Below are positions 22,224 to 31,105 of a stretch of 43,175 bases of DNA, one piece after another. The DNA lies in NCBI GenBank assembly GCA_024402635.1, contig JAKSTJ010000021.1:1-43175 (forward strand), written 5' to 3'. Within the stretch, counting starts at the first letter, position 1; the number at the start of each line of letters is the position of its first letter. The notes under the pieces were generated by a model. That model was not told where the DNA came from, did not search any database, and saw only the letters and a program-made list of their open reading frames with translations. The position numbers were made by a program, and so were the translations under genes. This stretch comes from Treponema sp. GTDB taxonomy: Bacteria > Spirochaetota > Spirochaetia > Treponematales > Treponemataceae.

Positions 22224-23585
22224 TTAGAACAATTTTCTACATTCCAAATAGAATCTTTTTTCGTCGGCTTCTCCCATAGAGAAACTTTTTCTTGGTAATG
22301 GTCCTCGTCCATTGATTGTTTCAAAGAATGAATCTTTTGCAATTGGTGGAAGGAGAATTCCAAGAGAATTTTCTTTTGTTCCTAATGCTAAAACTTCTTC
22401 TGTTCCGTGAATGTAGTCAATTTCTGGTTTTACCATTGAACAAACGTCACCTTTGCAAACATGGGAAGCAGGTGCAGATTTAAGGAATTCATCAATTTCC
22501 GGCTGAAGCCGTGCCACTGCAAGTTCTTTAATTTTTGTTTCCAGAAGAACGTATTTTTGATTTCCATTTTCATCAATAAAATCAAAACCAAAATTTGCCC
22601 AGGAATTTTTTACAGATTTTTCCAGTTCATCTTTTGAAGAAACTTCTTTTGTTGTTCCTTCAAGTTTTTTTGACAGAGTTTCAATTAAAGCTTTATTATC
22701 AATATTGAAAATTACTCTGTGAATTGGTTCAAAAGTAAGTCCTGAATCATAAATGTTTACAATTTCAATAAGTGCATAGCGAACAGGATTGTTTTTAAGT
22801 TCATCTTCTGTTGCACCATTTTCAATAAGTTCTTTTTTATGTTCATCCCAAACGGCTTTGGCTGTTGCTAAAGAATGGTTTCCATCACCAACTGCAAAAA
22901 GGAAAGTTGAACCGTCTGCATCTGTGTTATCGGCAGCAATTTTATTTACGGCTTCAGTTACAGCTTTAATCTGAGCTTCAGAAGAAATTTCCCAGCCTGT
23001 AATTGAACCGCCGTTATTCATAAGTTGTCCCTGGTAAAGAGGCTGATTTTCTTTTGCAATTGAACCTGTTCCGCCAACTAATAAATCTTCTTTATCATCA
23101 ACTAAAAGCATAATGTGTGGAAGTTCCAGTGGAGCGCCTTTACGAATTTCCATTCTTGGTGGAATTCTTTCAACAATTGTTGCTTCTGTGGCACGAATAT
23201 TTGCTTTTGAAAAAGGTTTCCATTCGTAAGTTTCCAGATCAATCTGAGTTACAAGACCTTTTCTTGTGCGTCCAAAAGCTGTTGTTCTTTCTATATAAAC
23301 CATTGCTTTTTTAGCAGGAGCAAAAACATCTGAATTAAGATATTCAGTCATTGTACTGCGAATTTTTTTAATTCTGTCAGCTTTATCTGGAGAATTTAAA
23401 TAAACTTCTGGAAGTATTAAATTTAATGTAGAAGGTTTTCCTTCAGCATTTTTTTCAGCTTTTTTCCAATATTCTAAATCCTGTGTGTATTGATCGCATG
23501 CAATTACAGACCAGGAAGCCAAATCAATTTTTTTAGGAAGTAAAATTTCTGGTATACGAATACCAAATTCTTCAATGTTTTTCAT
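22224..23585 (-). CDS. DUF1015 family protein
   Basis: A 453-residue cytoplasmic protein opening IEEFGIRIPEILLPKKIDLA, the usual start of DUF1015 (PF06245-type) proteins, with SVIACDQYTQDLEYWKK. The family's conserved DG-x-H motif appears as AVGDGNHSLATAKAVW. The molecular role is not established; related folds are ParB-like, and a nucleotide- or serine-related enzyme has been suggested for relatives. It is transcribed divergently from rpoN with 20 bases between start codons. The TATAAT on its strand ends six bases before the ATG, so its mRNA is probably leaderless. Confidence 0.85.
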   Translation of the reverse strand: MKNIEEFGIRIPEILLPKKIDLASWSVIACDQYTQDLEYWKKAEKNAEGKPSTLNLILPEVYLNSPDKADRIKKIRSTMTEYLNSDVFAPAKKAMVYIERTTAFGRTRKGLVTQIDLETYEWKPFSKANIRATEATIVERIPPRMEIRKGAPLELPHIMLLVDDKEDLLVGGTGSIAKENQPLYQGQLMNNGGSITGWEISSEAQIKAVTEAVNKIAADNTDADGSTFLFAVGDGNHSLATAKAVWDEHKKELIENGATEDELKNNPVRYALIEIVNIYDSGLTFEPIHRVIFNIDNKALIETLSKKLEGTTKEVSSKDELEKSVKNSWANFGFDFIDENGNQKYVLLETKIKELAVARLQPEIDEFLKSAPASHVCKGDVCSMVKPEIDYIHGTEEVLALGTKENSLGILLPPIAKDSFFETINGRGPLPRKSFSMGEADEKRFYLECRKLF

Positions 23586-23591
23586 ATTTTA

Positions 23592-23599
23592 ATTATACT
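23592..23599. promoter_or_regulatory. Overlapping divergent -10 boxes of DUF1015 and rpoN
   Basis: TATAAT on the minus strand (23592-23597) and TATACT on the plus strand (23594-23599) share four bases. Each ends six bases before the ATG it would serve (23585 minus, 23606 plus). Neither gene has a ribosome site. The two polymerases could not bind at once, so the genes would compete. The -35 boxes are not clear. Confidence 0.55.
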
Positions 23600-23605
23600 A
23601 AAAAT

Positions 23606-25045
23606 ATGGCTGAAATAAAACAGTTTCAACATCACTCTCAGAAACAAGCACAAAAACAAAATCAAAAACTTACTCAAAAACAAATTCAGGCTGTAGGTTT
23701 TCTTGCTATGTCTTCAAAAGATTTGCGGGAAGAAATTTTGCGGATGGCTGAAGAAAATGATGCAATTGAAATTGTTTCAGATCCATTTACTTCTGGTGAT
23801 AATTTTCAAAGAAGCCTGTCCCCATCATCACTTTCTGCAGATGATTATAATTCAATTTTGGAACAGCAAAGTGATAATCGGGAAACTTTACAAAAGCATT
23901 TGATGGATCAGATTCATCTTCAAAGAATCAGTGCTTCTGAAGAAGAGTTGTGCCGTAAATTAATTTACAATCTTGATAAAGACGGTTTTTATGGTTCTAA
24001 AATTAAACCGGAAACTTTGCTGGATCCTTCTCAGCCTCAGCAGAATTTGTTTATGCTGAAAAAATGTATGTCTTTAATTCAACAACTGGATCCTGTAGGA
24101 ACCTGCTGTAAAGATGTTTTTGAAAGCTTAAAAGTTCAATCTGAAGTTCTGGGAAATGCATCGGTTTTTACAAAATTTATTCTTGATGGAAATCTGGAAT
24201 TATTAAATGCTGGTTCTACAGAAAAAATCTTAAAAAAAGTAAAGGATTTTCAAAAAGACTGGCATTCTAAAGCCTTTGCTACCGATTTACCAATTGATAA
24301 TCTGAAAATTACAGAACAAATGGTGGAAGAAACTTTTTCTTATATCCGTCAGTTAAATCCATATCCTGCCAGTGATTATCTTTATGATGCTTCCGGTTAT
24401 GATAATAATATTGCAGATGTTGTTCTTAAAATTGAAAAAAAATCCGGTTCTTTAGCTTCTGATGAAATTGAAAATGGAAAAATAAGAGGAGATGGAAATT
24501 CTTATTTTCAAGTAAAATATTCTTCCGGAATTATTCCAGAAATTAAACTGGTAAATGAAAAACTTTTAGACAGACAGACTGTTTCGAAAGCAAAAGATTT
24601 TATTGATAATCTTCAGTTTATGAAAAATACTTTTGTTTTACAGGGCTGTTTTATTGTAAAAGAACAACTGGATTTTTTTGAAAAAGGTCCAGGGAATATT
24701 GCGCCATTAACAAGAAAAAAAATTGCCGGTGAAGTAGGGGTTCATGAATCAACTGTTTCCCGTTTTTCTTCCAAAAAAAACAGTAAATATCTGGAAACTC
24801 CATGGGGAATATTTCCAGCCAGTTATTTCTTTTCTTCTGGTGTAAAAATGGATCAGGGAAGTATGGTTTCTGCTGAAGCAATAAAATCGAAAATTTTAGA
24901 ATTAATTAGCCTGTCCCCATCATCACAAATTTCTGATTCAAAATTAACCCGTCTTTTAAATGAACAGGGAATTGAAGTTGCCCGCAGAACTGTTGCAAAA
25001 TATAGAAGTCAACTTGGAATAGAAAATTCCTACAATCGAAAATAA
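23606..25045 (+). CDS. rpoN: RNA polymerase sigma-54 factor
   Basis: A 479-residue sigma-54. It has a Gln-rich N-terminal activator-contact region (QHHSQKQAQKQNQKLTQKQI), a core-binding domain (about 90-290), the helix-turn-helix segment GEVGVHESTVSRFSSKK and the diagnostic RpoN box ARRTVAKYR at 459-467. It directs RNA polymerase to -24/-12 promoters that need enhancer-binding ATPases. No such activator and no convincing -24/-12 promoter is visible in this window. There is no Shine-Dalgarno sequence, and a -10 box lies six bases before the ATG. The length is normal. Confidence 0.95.
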   Translation: MAEIKQFQHHSQKQAQKQNQKLTQKQIQAVGFLAMSSKDLREEILRMAEENDAIEIVSDPFTSGDNFQRSLSPSSLSADDYNSILEQQSDNRETLQKHLMDQIHLQRISASEEELCRKLIYNLDKDGFYGSKIKPETLLDPSQPQQNLFMLKKCMSLIQQLDPVGTCCKDVFESLKVQSEVLGNASVFTKFILDGNLELLNAGSTEKILKKVKDFQKDWHSKAFATDLPIDNLKITEQMVEETFSYIRQLNPYPASDYLYDASGYDNNIADVVLKIEKKSGSLASDEIENGKIRGDGNSYFQVKYSSGIIPEIKLVNEKLLDRQTVSKAKDFIDNLQFMKNTFVLQGCFIVKEQLDFFEKGPGNIAPLTRKKIAGEVGVHESTVSRFSSKKNSKYLETPWGIFPASYFFSSGVKMDQGSMVSAEAIKSKILELISLSPSSQISDSKLTRLLNEQGIEVARRTVAKYRSQLGIENSYNRK

Positions 25046-25146
25046 AAAATCAATTAAATCTTAAGTTTTTATTCCCTTTTTATTCAGAATTCAGTAAATT
25101 TGTGAAATATTAGTATTGTTTACGAAATGTTTAGCTGGAGGAATAA

Positions 25147-25983
25147 ATGGCAGTAGTAACATTAAAGGATGTGCGTAAATCATATCCTATGGGAAAACAA
25201 AAAGTAGAAGCTGTTAAAGGTATTTCATTTAATATTGAAAAGGGTGAATTTGCAGCTATTTCAGGTCCTTCTGGTTCTGGTAAATCAACACTTCTTAATA
25301 TGATCGGTTTAATTGATGTTCCAAGTGCTGGTTCTATTATTATTGGAGATACAGATGTTTATGATGGCGTAAATCTTTCTGAAGCCGAAGTTAAAAATAC
25401 AAAATGGGCTTCTGATGGTGATAAAAAGCAGAAATTAAGAAAATCAATTCCAAATAAACTTGATAAAAGAATTACTGCTTTAAGACGTTCTCATTTAGGT
25501 TTTATTTTCCAGACATTTAATCTTATTCCGGTTTTAAATGTATATGAAAATATTGAATTTCCACTTCTTCTTGAATCAAAAAACAAAGCTTCAAAGAGCC
25601 CTGTTGATGATTTTACAAAAGAACAGAAAAAAGAATGGATTAATTATTTAATTGAAAAAGTTGGTCTTACTGAATGGAAAGATCATAAAGCAACTGAACT
25701 TTCTGGTGGTCAGCGTCAGCGTGTTGCAATTGCTCGTGCTCTTGTTACAAAGGCTCCTGTGATTCTTGCCGATGAACCAACTGCTAACCTTGATTCTAAA
25801 AACTCTGAACAGATTCTTTCATTAATGAAAGCTTTAAACAAAGATCCTGAACTTCAGACAACATTTATTTTCTCTACTCATGATTCTCGAATTGTTGATA
25901 TGTGTGATCATGTTGTTCATATTCTTGACGGTCAGGTTGTTAATGATGAATACAAAACTGGCAGCGACAAATACATTATCTAA
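25147..25983 (+). CDS. LolD/MacB-type ABC transporter ATPase
   Basis: The nucleotide-binding subunit of a type VII (mechanotransmission) ABC system. Walker A GPSGSGKST is at 40-48, Q-loop Gln122 in GFIFQTFNLIPVLN, signature LSGGQ at 185-189, Walker B ILADEPTANLD at 206 onward. At 278 residues it is about 40-50 longer than LolD, owing to a Lys/Asp-rich insertion before the Q-loop (about 75-108) and a second around 143-160. GGAGG precedes the ATG. It begins a six-gene operon with two FtsX-type permeases, a LolA-like carrier and outer-membrane genes, so lipoprotein or lipid extraction from the inner membrane is the likely job. Confidence 0.92.
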   Translation: MAVVTLKDVRKSYPMGKQKVEAVKGISFNIEKGEFAAISGPSGSGKSTLLNMIGLIDVPSAGSIIIGDTDVYDGVNLSEAEVKNTKWASDGDKKQKLRKSIPNKLDKRITALRRSHLGFIFQTFNLIPVLNVYENIEFPLLLESKNKASKSPVDDFTKEQKKEWINYLIEKVGLTEWKDHKATELSGGQRQRVAIARALVTKAPVILADEPTANLDSKNSEQILSLMKALNKDPELQTTFIFSTHDSRIVDMCDHVVHILDGQVVNDEYKTGSDKYII

Positions 25984-25997
25984 GATTGGAGAAGCAG

Positions 25998-27542
25998 ATG
26001 AAAGAAATATTCAAACTTGCACTGCGAAATCTTAAAGAACATAAATCAAAAACCATAATTATTGCTTTATTTTTGATTTTTGGTGTTGCAATTGTAGTTT
26101 TAGGAAATTCTTTTCTTGAATCTATAAATCGTGGTTTGGAAAAAGATTTTAGTGCAAATTATACTGGCGATATAGCAATTTCTATTACTCCTGAAAGAGG
26201 AGATATGATTGATATTTTTGGTGTTCAAACCACTAATATTACAGGCTCTCTTCCTCAGATTCCCGCAATTCCTGAATTGGAAAAAGTTCAGAAAATTGTA
26301 GACGAACAGGAAGGTATTAAATCTCAGACAAAATTGATTTCCGCAATGGTTCTTGTTGCAAAAGGACTGGAAATGGATTTAACAGATTTAGTTGAACGAG
26401 ACGATTTATCTTTTGATGATTTACCAGTTTCAATGCTTTTTGCAGGTGAAGAAGGAACTTATCATCAGACTTTCCCAGACGTTCATTTTATTGAAGGAAG
26501 ATATCCGGCTCCTGGTACAAACGAAGTAATTATTGATACTCGTGTTCAGCGTGCTTTTCAGGGAATGTATCGTGAAGAATTAAAAGTTGGCGATGATTTA
26601 CTGATTATGGGTGCAAATACAAACGGTGTTGTTCGTGAAGGAAAACTTGTTGGTATTTTTGATCCACCTGATCAGAATTCTGCCATGTTCCAGATTATTT
26701 ACTGTAATCCAGATATGGCTCGTTCTTTTGCAGATTTAACTTATGCTTCGTCATTTTCTCAGGAATTGCCAGATTCTATAGATCTTTCCATTAGTGAACT
26801 TGATGAAACTGATTTATTTGGTTCTGAAGATGATGATATTTTTGGTGATTTAATTGACGAAAATACAGACATTCTTGCTGCTGACGAATACGATTTTGAT
26901 TCAATTCTCGGTGATACAACTTTACGAAACGAATTGAACAAAACAGACGATGGTTCATGGCATTTTATTCTTGCAAAAGTAAAAAATAAATCAAATATTA
27001 ATAAAATAATTTTGGAATTAACTCAGAAGTTTAAGGCAGAAAATCTTAACGTTCAGGTAATGGGCTGGAAACAGGCTGCACTTTCTTATTCAGCTACAGT
27101 TGAAGGTTTAGGATTTATTTTTAATCTTTTGATTATTATTCTTGCTGTTGTAGTTTTCATTATTATTATGAATACAATGACTGTTTCTGTAATTGAACGA
27201 ACTGGTGAAATTGGTACTATGCGTGCAATTGGTGCCGAAAAGAAATTTGTAAAACGTCTTTTCTTTACCGAAACAATTTCATTAACTTTTGTTTCAACAA
27301 TCATTGGTATTATTCTTGCATTTATCATTATGACAATTTTCAACAGTCTTAATATTACAATTACAAACAGTATTGCAAAAATGATTTTAGGCGGCGGTTT
27401 ATTACATTTTAGCCCAACTCCAAAAATCATAATTATGACTATTTTAATTGCGTTAGTTGGAAGCTGGATTAGTAATCTTTATCCTGTTAAATCTGCATTA
27501 AAAATCACACCGCTTAAGGCATTAAACAAGAGCAGTGATTAG
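25998..27542 (+). CDS. FtsX-like ABC permease 1 (LolC/E or MacB type)
   Basis: A 514-residue permease with one N-terminal helix (about 17-38), a large periplasmic domain (about 40-350) and three C-terminal helices. The FtsX signature ERTGEIGTMRAIGAEKKFV follows the second helix. I take the ATG at 25998, with GGAG six bases upstream, over a TTG twelve bases earlier. The periplasmic domain contains a striking acidic stretch (about residues 255-300, DETDLFGSEDDDIFGDLIDE) not usual in LolC/E. It works as a pair with the next permease and the preceding ATPase. Confidence 0.9.
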   Translation: MKEIFKLALRNLKEHKSKTIIIALFLIFGVAIVVLGNSFLESINRGLEKDFSANYTGDIAISITPERGDMIDIFGVQTTNITGSLPQIPAIPELEKVQKIVDEQEGIKSQTKLISAMVLVAKGLEMDLTDLVERDDLSFDDLPVSMLFAGEEGTYHQTFPDVHFIEGRYPAPGTNEVIIDTRVQRAFQGMYREELKVGDDLLIMGANTNGVVREGKLVGIFDPPDQNSAMFQIIYCNPDMARSFADLTYASSFSQELPDSIDLSISELDETDLFGSEDDDIFGDLIDENTDILAADEYDFDSILGDTTLRNELNKTDDGSWHFILAKVKNKSNINKIILELTQKFKAENLNVQVMGWKQAALSYSATVEGLGFIFNLLIIILAVVVFIIIMNTMTVSVIERTGEIGTMRAIGAEKKFVKRLFFTETISLTFVSTIIGIILAFIIMTIFNSLNITITNSIAKMILGGGLLHFSPTPKIIIMTILIALVGSWISNLYPVKSALKITPLKALNKSSD

Positions 27543-27559
27543 CAAGTGGAGAAAAGTCT

Positions 27560-28900
27560 ATGAATAAAATAATTAAATTAGCTTTAAGAAATTTAACAAG
27601 ACAAAAACGACGAAATGCTATTCTTGCTATTGCAATTGCTTTTGGTTTTTTTGTTGTAACAATGATAGATGGTCTTACAACTGGAATGGTTGGAAACCTG
27701 GAAGATATGGTAACTCAGGTTGCCGGCGGAACTGTTTTAATTGGCGGATATGAAAAAATTCCTCCAGAGCTGGAAGGTCAAAAAGGTACAGTTATAAATA
27801 TTGTTCGTGAAAAAGATTACATTAAAAATCTTGTAGAAAAGAATGATATTGATTACAAATATTTTTCACGTTTTACAAAAGCTGCCGGTCAGATGATTTT
27901 TAACGGAAGAAAATCTCTTACACAGGTTTACGGTCGTGATTTTTCTGAAAAAGAATTTTTAAACTCTTTTCAGATTGAAGCAGGCTCTTTAGAAAATCTT
28001 TCTTCACCAGATGCAATGATTATTAATTCAAAAATTGCAGATAATTTAAATCTTCAGATTGGAGATGAAATTATTCTTACAACAAGAACTGTATACGGAC
28101 AGAATAACGTTGCAGACTTTAAAATTGCATTAATTACAAAAGCTTCAAATCTTGTAGATTCAACTCAGGTTTTTGTTAATATCGAAACTTTGAACGAAAT
28201 TGTTGGAATTCCAGAAGGCGGATATTCAACATTTACAATTTTCCTTAATGATAAAACTCAGCAGGAAAAAGTTGCAAACAAAATTGAAGATTTAATCAGA
28301 AAAGATAATATTCTTGTTTCAGACAGACGGCTTGCAGTTATGAATAATCCTTCAAATCCTGGAAAAGAAATTAACAAACAGTTTATTTCCGCAGACCAGC
28401 AATGGGAAGGTGTAAAGTACGGAGTTGAATGTCTCGAAGATGCAGTTCCAATGATTAAAACAGTTTTGAGTGTAGTTCATACAATTACAACAACCATTCT
28501 TCTTGTAATTTTACTTATTGTTATGGTTGGTGTTTCAAATACATACAGAATGGTTCTTTATGAACGAATTCGTGAAATTGGTACAATGCGTGCCCTTGGT
28601 ATGAGTGGAAAAGATACAGGTAGAGTTTTTACGTTTGAAGCAATAATTTTGTGTATCTTAGGCGCTCTTGCAGGGTTATTATTAGCAGTAATTCTAATGA
28701 CAATTATTCATTTGATTCCAGTTGGAAATGAGAGTCTTGCATTCTTCTTGCAAAAAGGACATTTTTCTTTCTCACTTTCACCTGTTTCAATAATTGTTCA
28801 GTATTTATTGCTCATAATTCTTACAACATTTGCAGTTCGTGGAAGTGCAAAAAAAGCTGCAAAAATGAGTCCTGCAGAAGCATTACGAACTGTAAAATAA
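27560..28900 (+). CDS. FtsX-like ABC permease 2 (LolC/E or MacB type)
   Basis: The second permease, 446 residues, has the same topology: N-terminal helix (about 20-38), a periplasmic domain to about 300, and three C-terminal helices. The signature is YERIREIGTMRALGMSGKD, and the end is KKAAKMSPAEALRTVK, typical of LolC/E and MacB permeases. It lacks the acidic insertion of permease 1, so the pair is asymmetric, as in LolCE. GGAG precedes the ATG, and the gap from the previous gene is 17 bases. Confidence 0.9.
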   Translation: MNKIIKLALRNLTRQKRRNAILAIAIAFGFFVVTMIDGLTTGMVGNLEDMVTQVAGGTVLIGGYEKIPPELEGQKGTVINIVREKDYIKNLVEKNDIDYKYFSRFTKAAGQMIFNGRKSLTQVYGRDFSEKEFLNSFQIEAGSLENLSSPDAMIINSKIADNLNLQIGDEIILTTRTVYGQNNVADFKIALITKASNLVDSTQVFVNIETLNEIVGIPEGGYSTFTIFLNDKTQQEKVANKIEDLIRKDNILVSDRRLAVMNNPSNPGKEINKQFISADQQWEGVKYGVECLEDAVPMIKTVLSVVHTITTTILLVILLIVMVGVSNTYRMVLYERIREIGTMRALGMSGKDTGRVFTFEAIILCILGALAGLLLAVILMTIIHLIPVGNESLAFFLQKGHFSFSLSPVSIIVQYLLLIILTTFAVRGSAKKAAKMSPAEALRTVK

Positions 28901-28913
28901 TCAGGAGTTTTTT

Positions 28914-29675
28914 ATGAAAAAAATTATTTCAACTTTAGTAATTGGTTTAATGACAGCTGCAATTTTTGCTCAGGTTTCGGCAAATGATTCTGAAAAAGCA
29001 TTTAAAATCATGGAATCTACTGACAATGTTCTTGCTTACCATGGTGATTATTCTGCAACAATGTCCCTTGTTATTGAAAAACCTGGAAAGCCAAAAGAAA
29101 ATCTTCAGTACAAAGTTTTTCAGCGTACAGATAAAGATTTAATGACAATTGTTCAGCTTTTCCCAGAAGCAGATAAAGGAACAGGTTATCTTCGTGATGG
29201 AGATAATATCTGGTCTTATGATCCAATCAGCCGTAAATTTACTCATACTTCAATGAAAGAAGCATTAGGTGATTCTGACCTTAAAATTGATGATATGAAT
29301 CAGAGTTCTGAACGCTGGCGAAAAAATTACAAAGTTACAGGAATTAAAGAAGGTACTTTGGGAAAATATGCAGTTAATATCATTACTCTTGAAGCTACAA
29401 ATAACAAACCTTCGTATACTAAAGTAACTTATTATGTAAGAACTGATGTTCCATTAATTTTGAAAGAAGAAGATTTTTCAGGTTCTGGACGATTAATGCG
29501 TACAATCCTTCTTCCAAAATATACAAAAGTTCCACAGGGTTATGTTCCAACTCAGATTATTATGCGTGATGAATTGAATAAAGGCGAAAATACACAGCAG
29601 GTTATTTCTGATCTTACATTTGATAAATTGCCAGACAATATTTTCACAAAAGCATATCTTGAAAATTTAAACTAG
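28914..29675 (+). CDS. LolA-like outer-membrane lipoprotein-sorting protein
   Basis: A 253-residue exported protein. The signal peptide MKKIISTLVIGLMTAAIFAQ has no lipobox Cys, so it is soluble in the periplasm. The mature part follows the 'outer membrane lipoprotein-sorting protein' family: AFKIMESTDNVLAYHGDYSA, LIVIE and KVFQRTDKDLMTIVQLFPEADKGTGYLR, with VTGIKEGTLGKY later. This family has the LolA/LolB half-barrel fold that shields acyl chains. It is placed directly behind the permeases (AGGAG site, 13-base gap) and so should accept the cargo extracted by them. Its cargo may be a lipid rather than a lipoprotein. Confidence 0.87.
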   Translation: MKKIISTLVIGLMTAAIFAQVSANDSEKAFKIMESTDNVLAYHGDYSATMSLVIEKPGKPKENLQYKVFQRTDKDLMTIVQLFPEADKGTGYLRDGDNIWSYDPISRKFTHTSMKEALGDSDLKIDDMNQSSERWRKNYKVTGIKEGTLGKYAVNIITLEATNNKPSYTKVTYYVRTDVPLILKEEDFSGSGRLMRTILLPKYTKVPQGYVPTQIIMRDELNKGENTQQVISDLTFDKLPDNIFTKAYLENLN

Positions 29676-29688
29676 TAAAAAGGTGTGT

Positions 29689-31104
29689 ATGAAAAAATTA
29701 TTAGTTTTGCTGTGTTTTTCATTACTTTCTATAAGTTTTGTTTTTGCAGACGATGATGATGATTTATTTTTTGATGATGATGACGGAATCTTGGAATTTG
29801 AAGCAGAAACTGATGCAAGAACAGATGAATTAAATCACGGTGCTTTATTTGAAACTGGAAGTATTAAAATTGGAGGAAGATTTGATACTTCTGTTTCAAC
29901 TACAACAACTTTGTGGGCTAATGACGGGGAAACTTTCTCTACTCATTTGAATGACACAAAATTGTCTCCTGCGTTGAGTGCTTATCTTTCGTTAGATGCA
30001 CGACCAACCCAGACTCTAAGAATGTATACAAAATTTGGGCTTGCTTATCCTTTTGTTTCTACAGTAGGAATAACAGGATTTAATTCTTTTTCTATTGTTG
30101 ATTATCTTAAAGTTAAAGAAATGTTTACAGATTTTTCTGTAAATGACAGAGCATTTTTCCGTTTTGGTTTACATACAGTAACTTGGGGAACCGGATATTT
30201 CTTTAGTCCTGTCAGCGATATGATTAATACCTCTTCAATTAATCCTGAAGATACAGACGCTCAGGTTGATGGAGCCTTTAATCTTAGAACTCAAATTACT
30301 TTTCCAGGGACTCAAAACTGTTTGTGGCTTTATGTAATTCCATCTACAGATTTTACTCAGGGAACAGCTGAATCTTACTTAAGAGATACTGCTTTTGCAG
30401 GAAAAGGTGATTTAGTTTTTGGAAACTGGGAAATCGGATTAGGCGGATTTTATAAACATGCTGTTGCACCAAAGGCAATGATTACTGCTTCCGGTAGTAT
30501 TGGAAAAGTTAGTGTTTTTGGTGAATTAGTTTACCAGTATGGTGGTAATTCTGAATGGAAAGAAAAAGACAACTGGGCAAATAAAACCAGTATTTTTCAG
30601 GCAACAGTGGGTATGACATATTTGTGGAAAGATCCTGCAATTGTTCTTGCTGCTCAGTATTATTTTGATGGAAATAATGTAGACCGTCTTGTTTATTTGC
30701 ACGGTTCTGATGTTTCCACAATTCCTTCTGAATACAAAGATCAGGTATTAATTAATATTCCTAGATTTACAGAAGGCCACAATTTTGCAGTTCTTGCAAC
30801 TTTTGGTAAAGTTTTCGGTTCATCAGACTTTAATGCAACTGTATTAGGAATTATGAATGTTGGCCGTGAAGAAAATTATATTAACGAACCAGCAATTAAA
30901 TCTATTCCTCAGTTAAGAGATTATGATTTTGATTTGTCACAGTATTCAAAAATAACATCAATTATTCTTTCAGGAATGTTAAATTACAGTCCTATGGATA
31001 GTTTACGTTTCGGAGTAGGTCCATATATTACCTGGGAAGACTTTAACAGTAAACCAGTAGTAGCAGTAAAACTTTCAGCAACTTTAGGTGGTGGAAAATT
31101 CTAA
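29689..31104 (+). CDS. Outer-membrane beta-barrel protein, candidate acceptor
   Basis: I start at the ATG at 29689 (AAAAGG upstream); a GTG two codons earlier is less likely. The signal MKKLLVLLCFSLLSISFVFA is followed by an unusually acidic mature N terminus (DDDDDLFFDDDDG). The rest shows amphipathic strands with aromatic girdle residues, Gly-rich turns and a C-terminal strand ending KLSATLGGGKF, features of an outer-membrane barrel of about 470 residues. I do not recognise a named family. Its place after the LolA-like carrier suggests that it receives or exports the carried lipid, but that is inference. The next gene starts one base after its stop. Confidence 0.75.
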   Translation: MKKLLVLLCFSLLSISFVFADDDDDLFFDDDDGILEFEAETDARTDELNHGALFETGSIKIGGRFDTSVSTTTTLWANDGETFSTHLNDTKLSPALSAYLSLDARPTQTLRMYTKFGLAYPFVSTVGITGFNSFSIVDYLKVKEMFTDFSVNDRAFFRFGLHTVTWGTGYFFSPVSDMINTSSINPEDTDAQVDGAFNLRTQITFPGTQNCLWLYVIPSTDFTQGTAESYLRDTAFAGKGDLVFGNWEIGLGGFYKHAVAPKAMITASGSIGKVSVFGELVYQYGGNSEWKEKDNWANKTSIFQATVGMTYLWKDPAIVLAAQYYFDGNNVDRLVYLHGSDVSTIPSEYKDQVLINIPRFTEGHNFAVLATFGKVFGSSDFNATVLGIMNVGREENYINEPAIKSIPQLRDYDFDLSQYSKITSIILSGMLNYSPMDSLRFGVGPYITWEDFNSKPVVAVKLSATLGGGKF

Positions 31105-31105
31105 A

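Noticed and set aside
25046..25146. Sigma-54 promoter ahead of the ABC operon
   Set aside because: The location just after rpoN is suggestive, but no TGGCAC-N5-TTGC match is present.
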